This document shows, piece after piece, positions 52,001-62,149 of a stretch of 64,000 nt of DNA. The DNA is from Muricea muricata (taxonomy: Eukaryota; Cnidaria; Anthozoa; Malacalcyonacea; Plexauridae). Each line of letters opens with the position of its first letter. Position 1 is the first letter of the stretch. The notes under the pieces were generated by a model. It ran no database searches, was not told where the DNA came from, and saw nothing but the letters and a program-made list of their open reading frames with translations. The stretch spans positions 40,607,559 to 40,671,558 of the forward strand of contig OY979718.1 of NCBI GenBank assembly GCA_963855995.1, read 5' to 3'. The position numbers were made by a program, and so were the translations under genes.

Positions 52001-54101
52001 TCAGTTTCAAGAATTAAGCATAGGCTAGAAGAACGTATAGACAACTTCAACCAACTTGCCGAAGCCGCATAACCAACGTAATGCAGTGGTCAAATACAAA
52101 TTACCCTACAAAAGTGGGTAGGATCAATTCCTGCCCTTGCCATGCATTAAATAGTTTTCGTCTTGTGTAAGAATTAATAACCCTTTCCAAAGTATCTTTT
52201 CGTCTATTTTGCAAATTTTTTTAGAAAAAAGTTCGTCACAATTTGACAATTACTTCTTTTCATCATACAGTCTGATAAAGAAAAATTTTTATTTCCTTGT
52301 TAACCGCACTGGCAAAATTTTTGGTAAATGGAGAAAATAAAAGTTCTAAAAAACCATCGAAAAAAATTGAGCAGAAAACCGTGCTCAAAATGCTATAGTT
52401 TTTCTTAACGGTGGGAGCCATCTTTTTTGGCGAAAAAACCCCAGATAAATAATTGAAAAGAATTACGCTCTACCACTTACATTAGGGCTATTGAAAAGCG
52501 TCATAAGAGATTGTACGCCGGCCAGCGTAATCAATTTAAATTAAAAGGTTCCAAAAGGTGTGAGGAATTCTGCTACCTTCGAAGGATTAGCCTTGGAAAT
52601 GTATAACGATGGTAAAAAGGACCGGGGTATTGTAATAAAAGTTTGCACACGGATGGCGCGCACGGGTGGCTTCGCACAATTGGCCTCGACGACCCACCAA
52701 ATGCCGTTGCCTTTCGACAACGACATCGAATTGACTGCCTCAACCGTCTTGTATCACAACTCCACCACCTCTGGTTCGAAATATAGGGGAGGGTAGAAGC
52801 GGCCCCCAGACCGTAAGTGCTAAAACCCTGTATCTTCGAAACAGACCATCAAGATATAGTATCACCGATTTGTATATATATACCTCATGCTCTGCTGTTG
52901 CAGTGATTGTGGTTGAATTACGACCGGGTAGACACTATTGCCATGCGCACATGCATCTATATATAGGCTGCTGTTATTAACGTGCTGTATAAGTTTTATC
53001 ATATCAAAATATAATTTGCGTGGTCATTTATGCAATCAGCGAAAAACATTTCCATTTATTTAATACTTATCGTGTCTGTAGTGCCTCAGCAATAAAATTG
53101 TTCTTCGACATTGAGATTTAAATAGTGATCTGTTTAGTTCAATGATATATATTGAACGTCATATAGCTGGGTCATTAAATTTGGAAATGTATGTTTGATC
53201 AGAATTTACATGGTCTTCTCCGAGTATAAGAGAAGGCTGATTTCAACACACATTTATCTTTCAAATGTTCTACTTACAAAAATATGGGATTTTAAAATTC
53301 GTAGCACCAGAAACCTACTGTATGCTCAAGTTGTGATCTTACCCATTTTTGTTATTGTGATATTGCAAAAGACTCAATTGGATTTATTTAGAAATAAATT
53401 TGTGCATATAAATGTAATTACACTCAAAAGCAACTTCAAGGTCTTCCTCGACAGAGTATGGATTAAATATTATTCGATGAAATGCGAACAAAAGCTCGCG
53501 AATGGCTTCGAATAACTTTGATTTAATCTAGCGTGTATATTTATAATAATTCTTACCCCAGACAAAAACCTATGGGGTTTGTGACAAGGGCAATTAGGTT
53601 TGACCAAAAACTCGTTGACTTGAGACATTTTGCATTGGCCACTAGACTATGTATGTTTGCTATCACGCGCTTGCCACTTAAATTGTTTAAGCGGGCTTTT
53701 CTCTAGCCTATAATTAATTCTAAAACAAGAAAAGAATTCAGAGCAAGGGAATTATCGTTCAGCTGCGTTGTTTATTTACCGCCACATTGCCTTACCACCA
53801 GACCGCGAGGGCTATTACACTCGCCCTATTTTACCCGTTTTTCACTGAATGAGCTTTAAGAAACGGTTAAACAATATAAACCACTAAAAATCGTAGATGT
53901 GTCAATTAGACATAAATGAAAAGGGTGAGACGTTCTCTGACTAAAATATATTTATTTGTTTACGAGCTTTCGGCCACCAGTCTGTAGCCTTCAACGGGTA
54001 TATTTATAATGATTGCAGTAAACTGTGAAAGTGTGAAATGAAGCTAGATATGACGTGTATACATGTGCACTGTGAAATACGATAAGGTGATACTATGTTT
54101 T
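49095..54101. repeat. Array unit 14 (5007 bp, D-A-C-B-C-B)
   Basis: Long unit. The first B starts near 51162 and the second near 52853. Penelope fragment 49196-49345, palindrome 49371-49552. The first C-B matches unit 10 (CAAAGTACCC, TTAACACTT). The second has the GTGTGAGG variant near 52559 and a private CGACGACCC near 52688. Confidence 0.94.
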
Positions 54102-57100
54102 CTTTATTAAGATTGTACATTGTCGAGGAAGCGGTTTTGAGTTGTTATCAGCATTGCTGTGTTTGGCAGCTGTATGCCATGATTCTAGACTTTCTAGTGT
54201 TAGGCGACTACGGAAATTCCCTGTGTCAATGATTTTCGCGTTGCACGTTTTTCGATGTTTGAACCATTATTATGTTCCTTAACGTTTCTGATGTGTTCAG
54301 CCTTTCTTGTTTCCAGAGATCTGCCTGTTTCCCCTAAGTACAGGCAGATATTTTAAAAGAAGAAAAGCAAATGATCACGCATGGCAATAGTGCCTACCTG
54401 GTCCTAATTCAACCACAATTAGTGCAACAGCAAAGCATGACGTATATAAATACAAATCGGTGATACTATAGTACGACCGATTTGTATTTATATACGTCAT
54501 GCTTTGCTGTTGCACTGATTGTGGTTGAATTACGACCAGGTAGGCACTATTGCCATGCGCACATGCATCTATATATAGGCTGCTGTTATTAACGTGCTGT
54601 GTAAGTTTTATCATAAACATCAAAATATAATTTGCGTGGTCATTTATGCAATCAGCGAAACACGTTTCCATTTATTTAATACCTATCGTCTCTGTAGTGC
54701 TCCAGCAATAATGTTGTTCTTCGAAATTAGATTTAAATAGTGATCTGCTTTGTTCAATGATATATATATTGGACGCCTATAGCTAGGTCATTATATTTGG
54801 AAAAGTATGTTTGATCAGAATTTACAAGGTCTTCTCCGAGTATAAGAGAAGGCTGATTTCAACACACATTTATTTTTCAAATGTTTTATTACTCACAAAA
54901 ACATAGGCTTTTAAAATTCGTAGCACCAGAAACCTACTATATGCTCAAGTTTTGACCTTACCCATTTTTGTTATTTGTGATATTGCAAAAGACTCAATTG
55001 GATTTATTTAGAAATAAATTTGTACATAATTTAAAAACGTAATTACACTCAAAAGCAACTTCAAGGTCTTCCTCGACAGAGTATGATTAAATATTATTCG
55101 ATGAAATGCGAACAAAAGCTCGCGAATGGCTTCGAATAACTTTGATTTAATCTAGCGTGTATATCTATAATAATTCTTAACCCAGTCAAAGTGGTAACTA
55201 ACATAGAAAGTGGTAACTAACATAGTCCAGTGGTAAAGACCATGTGTATCCCTTCAGAGTCAATCACTGAGTCCGGGAGCAATACCTACCTTTGATAAAA
55301 ATCGTTCTGGATTTCGTCAGTTTCAAGAATTAAGCATAGGCTAGAAGAACGTATAGACAACTTCAACCAACTTGCCGAAGCCGCATAACCAACGTAATGC
55401 AGTGGTCAAATACAAATTACCCTACAAAAGTGGGTAGGATCAATTCCTGCCCTTGCCATGCATTAAATAGTTTTCGTCTTGTGTAAGAATTAATAACCCT
55501 TTCCAAAGTATCTTTTCGTCTATTTTGCAAATTTTTTTAGAAAAAAATTCGTCACAATTTGACAATTACTTCTTTTCATCATACAGTCTGATAAAGAAAA
55601 ATTTTTATTTCCTTGTTAACCGCACTGGCAAAATTTTTGGTAAATGGAGAAAATAAAAGTTCTAAAAAACCATCGAAAAAAATTGAGCAGAAACCCTTGC
55701 TCAAAATGCTATAGTTTTTCTTAACGGTGGGAGCCATCTTTTTTGGCGAAAAAACCCCAGATAAATAATTGAAAAGAATTACGCTCTACCACTTACATTA
55801 GGGCTATTGAAAAGCGTCATAAGAGATTGTACGCCGGCCAGCGTAATCAATTTAAATTAAAAGGTTCCAAAAGGTGTGAGGAATTCTGCTACCTTCGAAG
55901 GATTAGCCTTGGAAATGTATAACGATGGTAAAAAGGACCGGGGTATTGTAATAAAAGTTTGCACACGGATGGCGCGCACGGGTGGCTTCGCACAATTGGC
56001 CTCGACAACCCACCAAATGCCGTTGCCTTTCGACAACGACATCGAATTGACTGCCTCAACCGTCTTGTATCACAACTCCACCACCTCTGGTTCGAAATAT
56101 AGGGGAGGGTAGAAGCGGCCCCCAGACCGTAAGTGCTAAAACCCCGTATCTTCGAAACAGACCATCAAGATATAGTATCACCGATTTGTATATATATACC
56201 TCATGCTCTGCTGTTGCAGTGATTGTGGTTGAATTACGACCGGGTAGACACTATTGCCATGCGCACATGCATCTATATATAGGCTGCTGTTATTAACGTG
56301 CTGTATAAGTTTTATCATATCAAAATATAATTTGCGTGGTCATTTATGCAATCAGCGAAAAACATTTCCATTTATTTAATACTTATCGTGTCTGTAGTGC
56401 CTCAGCAATAAAATTGTTCTTCGACATTGAGATTTAAATAGTGATCTGTTTAGTTCAATGATATATATTGAACGTCATATAGCTGGGTCATTAAATTTGG
56501 AAATGTATGTTTGATCAGAATTTACATGGTCTTCTCCGAGTATAAGAGAAGGCTGATTTCAACACACATTTATCTTTCAAATGTTCTACTTACAAAAATA
56601 TGGGATTTTAAAATTCGTAGCACCAGAAACCTACTGTATGCTCAAGTTGTGATCTTACCCATTTTTGTTATTGTGATATTGCAAAAGACTCAATTGGATT
56701 TATTTAGAAATAAATTTGTGCATATAAATATAATTACACTCAAAAGCAACTTCAAGGTCTTCCTCGACAGAGTATGGATTAAATATTATTCGATGAAATG
56801 CGAACAAAAGCTCGCGAATGGCTTCGAATAACTTTGATTTAATCTAGCGTGTATATTTATAATAATTCTTACCCCAGACAAAAACCTATGGGGTTTGTGA
56901 CAAGGGCAATTAGGTTTGACCAAAAACTCGTTGACTTGAGACATTTTGCATTGGCCACTAGACTATGTATGTTTGCTATCACGCGCTTGCCACTTAAATT
57001 GTTTAAGCGGGCTTTTCTCTAGCCTATAATTAATTCTAAAACAAGAAAAGAATTCAGAGCAAGGGAATTATCGTTCAGCTGCGTTGTTTATTTACCGCCA

Positions 57101-57417
57101 CATTGCCTTACCACCAGACCGCGAGGGCTATTACACTCGCCCTATTTTACCCGTTTTTCACTGAATGAGCTTTAAGAAACGGTTAAACAATATAAACCAC
57201 TAAAAATCGTAGATGTGTCAATTAGACATAAATGAAAAGGGTGAGACGTTCTCTGACTAAAATATATTTATTTGTTTACGAGCTTTCGGCCACCAGTCTG
57301 TAGCCTTCAACGGGTATATTTATAATGATTGCAGTAAACTGTGAAAGTGTGAAATGAAGCTAGATATGACGTGTATACATGTGCACTGTGAAATACGATA
57401 AGGTGATACTATGTTTT
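54102..57417. repeat. Array unit 15 (3316 bp)
   Basis: Standard unit. Penelope fragment 54203-54352, palindrome 54378-54559. Shares AACCCTTGC, GTGTGAGG, CCCCGTATC and AATATAATT with units 9 and 13, but lacks their ATTACTCG and TACCACCAC. This is a partial match, consistent with conversion or mosaic exchange. Confidence 0.94.
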
Positions 57418-60347
57418 CTTTATTAAGATTGTACATTGTCGAGGAAGAGGTTTTGAGTTGTTATCAGCATTGCTGTGTTTGGCAGCTGTATGCCATGATT
57501 CTAGACTTTCTAGTGTTAGGCGACTACGGAAATTCCCTGTGTCAATGATTTTCGCGTTGCACGTTTTTCGATGTTTGAACCATTATTATGTTCCTTAACG
57601 TTTCTGATGTGTTCAGCCTTTCTTGTTTCCAGAGATCTGCCTGTTTCCCCTAAGTACAGGCAGATATTTTAAAAGAAGAAAAGCAAATGATCACGCATGG
57701 CAATAGTGCCTACCTGGTCCTAATTCAACCACAATTAGTGCAACAGCAAAGCATGACGTATATAAATACAAATCGGTGATACTATAGTACGACCGATTTG
57801 TATTTATATACGTCATGCTTTGCTGTTGCACTGATTGTGGTTGAATTACGACCAGGTAGGCACTATTGCCATGCGCACATGCATCTATATATAGGCTGCT
57901 GTTATTAACGTGCTGTGTAAGTTTTATCATAAACATCAAAATATAATTTGCGTGGTCATTTATGCAATCAGCGAAACACGTTTCCATTTATTTAATACCT
58001 ATCGTCTCTGTAGTGCTCCAGCAATAATGTTGTTCTTCGAAATTAGATTTAAATAGTGATCTGCTTTGTTCAATGATATATATATTGGACGCCTATAGCT
58101 AGGTCATTATATTTGGAAAAGTATGTTTGATCAGAATTTACAAGGTCTTCTCCGAGTATAAGAGAAGGCTGATTTCAACACACATTTATTTTTCAAATGT
58201 TTTATTACTCACAAAAACATAGGCTTTTAAAATTCGTAGCACCAGAAACCTACTATATGCTCAAGTTTTGACCTTACCCATTTTTGTTATTTGTGATATT
58301 GCAAAAGACTCAATTGGATTTATTTAGAAATAAATTTGTACATAATTTAAAAACGTAATTACACTCAAAAGCAACTTCAAGGTCTTCCTCGACAGAGTAT
58401 GATTAAATATTATTCGATGAAATGCGAACAAAAGCTCGCGAATGGCTTCGAATAACTTTGATTTAATCTAGCGTGTATATCTATAATAATTCTTAACCCA
58501 TTCAAAGTGGTAACTAACATAGAAAGTGGTAACTAACATAGTCCAGTGGTAAAGACCATGTGTATCCCTTCAGAGTCAATCACTGAGTCCGGGAGCAATA
58601 CCTACCTTTGATAAAAATCGTTCTGGATTTCGTCAGTTTCAAGAATTAAGCATAGGCTAGAAGAACGTATAGACAACTTCAACCAACTTGCCGAAGCCGC
58701 ATAACCAACGTAATGCAGTGGTCAAATACAAATTACCCTACAAAAGTGGGTAGGATCAATTCCTGCCCTTGCCATGCATTAAATAGTTTTCGTCTTGTGT
58801 AAGAATTAATAACCCTTTCCAAAGTATCTTTTCGTCTATTTTGCAAATTTTTTTAGAAAAAAATTCGTCACAATTTGACAATTACTTCTTTTCATCATAC
58901 AGTCTGATAAAGAAAAATTTTTATTTCCTTGTTAACCGCACTGGCAAAATTTTTGGTAAATGGAGAAAATAAAAGTTCTAAAAAACCATCGAAAAAAATT
59001 GAGCAGAAACCCTTGCTCAAAATGCTATAGTTTTTCTTAACGGTGGGAGCCATCTTTTTTGGCGAAAAAACCCCAGATAAATAATTGAAAAGAATTACGC
59101 TCTACCACTTACATTAGGGCTATTGAAAAGCGTCATAAGAGATTGTACGCCGGCCAGCGTAATCAATTTAAATTAAAAGGTTCCAAAAGGTGTCAGGAAT
59201 TCTGCTACCTTCGAAGGATTAGCCTTGGAAATGTATAACGATGGTAAAAAGGACCGGGGTATTGTAATAAAAGTTTGCACACGGATGGCGCGCACGGGTG
59301 GCTTCGCACAATTGGCCTCGACAACCCACCAAATGCCGTTGCCTTTCGACAACGACATCGAATTGACTGCCTCAACCGTCTTGTATCACAACTCCACCAC
59401 CTCTGGTTCGAAATATAGGGGAGGGTAGAAGCGGCCCCCAGACCGTAAGTGCTAAAACCCTGTATCTTCGAAACAGACCATCAAGATATAGTATCACCGA
59501 TTTGTATATATATACCTCATGCTCTGCTGTTGCAGTGATTGTGGTTGAATTACGACCGGGTAGACACTATTGCCATGCGCACATGCATCTATATATAGGC
59601 TGCTGTTATTAACGTGCTGTATAAGTTTTATCATATCAAAATATAATTTGCGTGGTCATTTATGCAATCAGCGAAAAACATTTCCATTTATTTAATACTT
59701 ATCGTGTCTGTAGTGCCTCAGCAATAAAATTGTTCTTCGACATTGAGATTTAAATAGTGATCTGTTTAGTTCAATGATATATATTGAACGTCATATAGCT
59801 GGGTCATTAAATTTGGAAATGTATGTTTGATCAGAATTTACATGGTCTTCTCCGAGTATAAGAGAAGGCTGATTTCAACACACATTTATCTTTCAAATGT
59901 TCTACTTACAAAAATATGGGATTTTAAAATTCGTAGCACCAGAAACCTACTGTATGCTCAAGTTGTGATCTTACCCATTTTTGTTATTGTGATATTGCAA
60001 AAGACTCAATTGGATTTATTTAGAAATAAATTTGTGCATATAAATGTAATTACACTCAAAAGCAACTTCAAGGTCTTCCTCGACAGAGTATGGATTAAAT
60101 ATTATTCGATGAAATGCGAACAAAAGCTCGCGAATGGCTTCGAATAACTTTGATTTAATCTAGCGTGTATATTTATAATAATTCTTACCCCAGACAAAAA
60201 CCTATGGGGTTTGTGACAAGGGCAATTAGGTTTGACCAAAAACTCGTTGACTTGAGACATTTTGCATTGGCCACTAGACTATGTATGTTTGCTATCACGC
60301 GCTTGCCACTTAAATTGTTTAAGCGGGCTTTTCTCTAGCCTATAATT
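57418..60347. repeat. Array unit 16 (partial, cut by the DIRS element)
   Basis: D-A-C-B, then D only as far as TATAATT at 60341-60347. Intact D modules continue with AATTCTAAAAC; here the DIRS terminus follows instead. Penelope fragment 57519-57668, palindrome 57694-57875. Private changes GAGGAAGAGG near 57440 and CCCATTCAAAG near 58498. Confidence 0.94.
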
Positions 60348-60430
60348 GGAAAATTAAACGAGACTTACCTGTAAGTTGAAGTTGGATTGAAATTCTGTCA
60401 CAGGACCAGGAGGCGAGGGGAGATCACATG
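60344..60430. repeat. DIRS right terminus, arm of an 87-bp perfect inverted repeat
   Basis: Positions 60344-60430 are the exact reverse complement of 60597-60683. The inner part (from about 60390, AATTCTGTCACAGGACC) also resembles the sequence at 60680-60720 in direct orientation. The inner part therefore corresponds to the terminal repeat proper and the outer ~45 bp to an extension found only at the right end, as known for DIRS elements. A splice-donor consensus CAG/GTAAGT reads on the minus strand at 60371-60363. Confidence 0.85.
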
Positions 60431-60596
60431 AGATAGCACAGAGCATGCGCAAGTCATTTTTTAAAGATTGTGGATGTGTCAGAAAATTAGTGTTACACTA
60501 TTCTCTTGTCAGAAGGTCTGTATGATGTATACCACTAACCCTTTCAGCAAGTGTTGTGAACTCCTCAACCATATACCAGGGAGGGTACTGGGTGGG
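60431..60596. other. Spacer between the DIRS right terminus and the complementary region
   Basis: 166 bp with no open frame or motif that I recognise. It forms the loop between the two 87-bp arms. Confidence 0.6.
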
Positions 60597-60720
60597 CATG
60601 TGATCTCCCCTCGCCTCCTGGTCCTGTGACAGAATTTCAATCCAACTTCAACTTACAGGTAAGTCTCGTTTAATTTTCCAATTCTGTCACATGACCGGAG
60701 GCTCAGGAGATCCCATGAGA
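60597..60720. repeat. DIRS internal complementary region (ICR)
   Basis: 60597-60683 is complementary to the right terminus. It is followed by CTGTCACATGACCGGAGGCT and related sequence to about 60720, which should be complementary to the left terminus lying outside the window. The two parts meet at AATT (60680-60683), the tetranucleotide also found at the insertion point. In the DIRS model the ICR templates the joining of both ends into a circle that the recombinase then integrates without target duplication. The left-end match is a prediction here. Confidence 0.8.
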
Positions 60721-60886
60721 CTTTAAAGCTCTGGCACATCCACCAAAGTCAACATTATATTGTGGATTACTATGAATCACACTGTAAACTTCTATTTCTC
60801 AATGTATTTTCTGTAAATGCACTATGGTTGAAAACCAACCCAGTAAACAAACTTTACTAATTGTTAATAACTATACATAGGTTTAA
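60721..60886 (-). other. DIRS 3' untranslated stretch after the recombinase frame
   Basis: AT-rich and without an open frame. I see no clear AATAAA on the sense strand between the YR stop and the ICR. Confidence 0.5.
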
Positions 60887-62149
60887 CTATAGTGTTAATA
60901 CTGTGTCTGCCAACGTAACCTGATTCAGTATTGGCTTGTGGTAAAATTTATGGAAAGTGTTAGCAGATGCCCAACCGGCTGTGGACAAGATAACATCTAG
61001 GGGTATATCTCTATCTTTTGCCTTTGAAGATACTGCTGCTCTGGTACTGTGGCTCATGAATTTACTTGTGTCTATGCCTGCAGCTTTCATTGCACTTTTT
61101 GTCCACCTTGATATGGTATCTCTTGAAACCCTTTTGTGTGGTTGTATGAAGCTTATGAACAGCTTGGTCTCGGTGTTTCGTAAGGGTTCTGTTCTCTGAA
61201 TGTAAGCTTTCAGTGCTGTTAGTGGGCACAGGGTTTTGTCAGGCTGAAAAGGCCTGATTTCAATAGGTTTTGTGCTCTTATTTGGCTTGCTGGTCTTAAT
61301 GTGCTCCATTAATTCAAATGTGCATGAATTAGCTCTCATAGTCATACCTTCTAGGCTTAGTAAGTAGATGGATTGTCCCCTTTGTCCTGTAGCTAATAGT
61401 AATAGCATAACTAGCTTTAATGTTAGTTCCTTCAAGCTTATCTGTTCAAGTGGTTCTATAGTTGTTAGATGTTCCAAAACAGTATTGACATCCCAAATAT
61501 ACTTATACTTTGGTTCTGGTTTGTTGATTTCGTAAAGTCCCTTAAAGAACCTGGTAACAAGTGGGTGAGATCCAAATGTGTGTTCGCCAACATTCAATAT
61601 TGCTGATAATGCAGACCTGGCAGTGTTTATGGTAGAGTAACTCAAGCCTTGCTTGTAGAGGCTATTTAAAAATTCAAGTGCTTCATTTATCTTTGGGCAA
61701 CTCTTATTAATTTTCCTTTTATCACAAAATGCCAGCCATTTTTCGACATATGTCTTGTATTGAGCTTGGCTTCCTCGTCGCCATGATGCCATGAGTATGT
61801 CGGTAATGTCTGCTGAAAGGTTTTGTTGTGTAAAGGTGTTCCTGATAAAGGACAGACCATTAGTCGTAGACTCTTTTGTAGCGGGTGTGGTTCCCTGATG
61901 TGGACATGGGTCAGCAACTGTGGTGATGGACCTATTATCCATGGTTGTCTGTATAGTAGTTGGAGTACCAGTGGGAACCATGGTTGTGTTGGCCAAACTG
62001 GTACTAATAATATTCCCTTTGCTTTGTCCTGGCTTATTTTTTGTACACATTTTGGGATCATGCTGAAAGGAGGAAAGGCAAAAAATTTTAGGTTTTCCCA
62101 GTTTAATGTAAAAGCATCTACATATGTACACCCTGGGTCTGGCTTCCAT
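60887..62149 (-). CDS. Tyrosine recombinase (YR) of the DIRS element
   Basis: A 420-codon frame starting at a true ATG (62149-62147); the frame is open to about 62170. It is the integrase-equivalent of DIRS elements, cutting and rejoining DNA through a phosphotyrosine link to integrate the circular cDNA in the nucleus. Residues ~1-100 are low in complexity, rich in Thr, Ser and Pro, and may not be part of the folded enzyme. From ~101 to 210 there is an N-terminal SAM-like DNA-binding region (SWRRGSQAQYKTYVEKWLAFC). The catalytic set is visible: R257 (ATGQRGQ), a lysine near 285-292, H367-x-x-R370 (SHSTRAA), W393 (AGWAS) and Y403 (KFYHK). Its 5' 463 bp overlap pol in another frame, one base upstream of the pol frame. 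The true start may lie further inside, since the overlap region is constrained by pol only in part. Confidence 0.9.
   Translation of the reverse strand: MEARPRVYICRCFYIKLGKPKIFCLSSFQHDPKMCTKNKPGQSKGNIISTSLANTTMVPTGTPTTIQTTMDNRSITTVADPCPHQGTTPATKESTTNGLSFIRNTFTQQNLSADITDILMASWRRGSQAQYKTYVEKWLAFCDKRKINKSCPKINEALEFLNSLYKQGLSYSTINTARSALSAILNVGEHTFGSHPLVTRFFKGLYEINKPEPKYKYIWDVNTVLEHLTTIEPLEQISLKELTLKLVMLLLLATGQRGQSIYLLSLEGMTMRANSCTFELMEHIKTSKPNKSTKPIEIRPFQPDKTLCPLTALKAYIQRTEPLRNTETKLFISFIQPHKRVSRDTISRWTKSAMKAAGIDTSKFMSHSTRAAVSSKAKDRDIPLDVILSTAGWASANTFHKFYHKPILNQVTLADTVLTL

Larger units (their letters stand above)
1..60347. repeat. Composite ~3.3 kb megasatellite array (16 units)
   Basis: Direct reading shows the same ~3.3 kb sequence repeated head to tail from the first base to 60347, where the DIRS element interrupts it. 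With position 1 as phase, units start at 1, 3316, 8324, 11640, 15873, 19188, 22503, 25818, 30826, 34142, 37457, 40772, 45779, 49095, 54102 and 57418. Module order is D-A-C-B, with A and B paralogous to each other. Copies differ by scattered single-base changes and a few 1-bp indels, so they are close to 99% alike by eye. The small open frames repeated in each unit have no recognisable protein family, many lack an ATG start, and one lies inside a palindrome. I treat them as chance frames. The array starts mid-unit, so it extends to the left of the window. Confidence 0.97.

Noticed and set aside
1-60347. CRISPR array
   Set aside because: Repeats are kilobases long with no unique spacers, and the context is eukaryotic.
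60344-60683. Stand-alone foldback or MITE element made of the 87-bp inverted repeat
   Set aside because: The repeat adjoins the YR frame and includes sequence matching the expected other terminus, which fits the DIRS ICR. The array sequence does not resume inside it.
60957-61199. Plus-strand frames opposite the recombinase and pol (60957-61199, 61823-62158, 62264-62464, 62533-62826)
   Set aside because: They lie antisense to well-supported retrotransposon domains and match nothing themselves.
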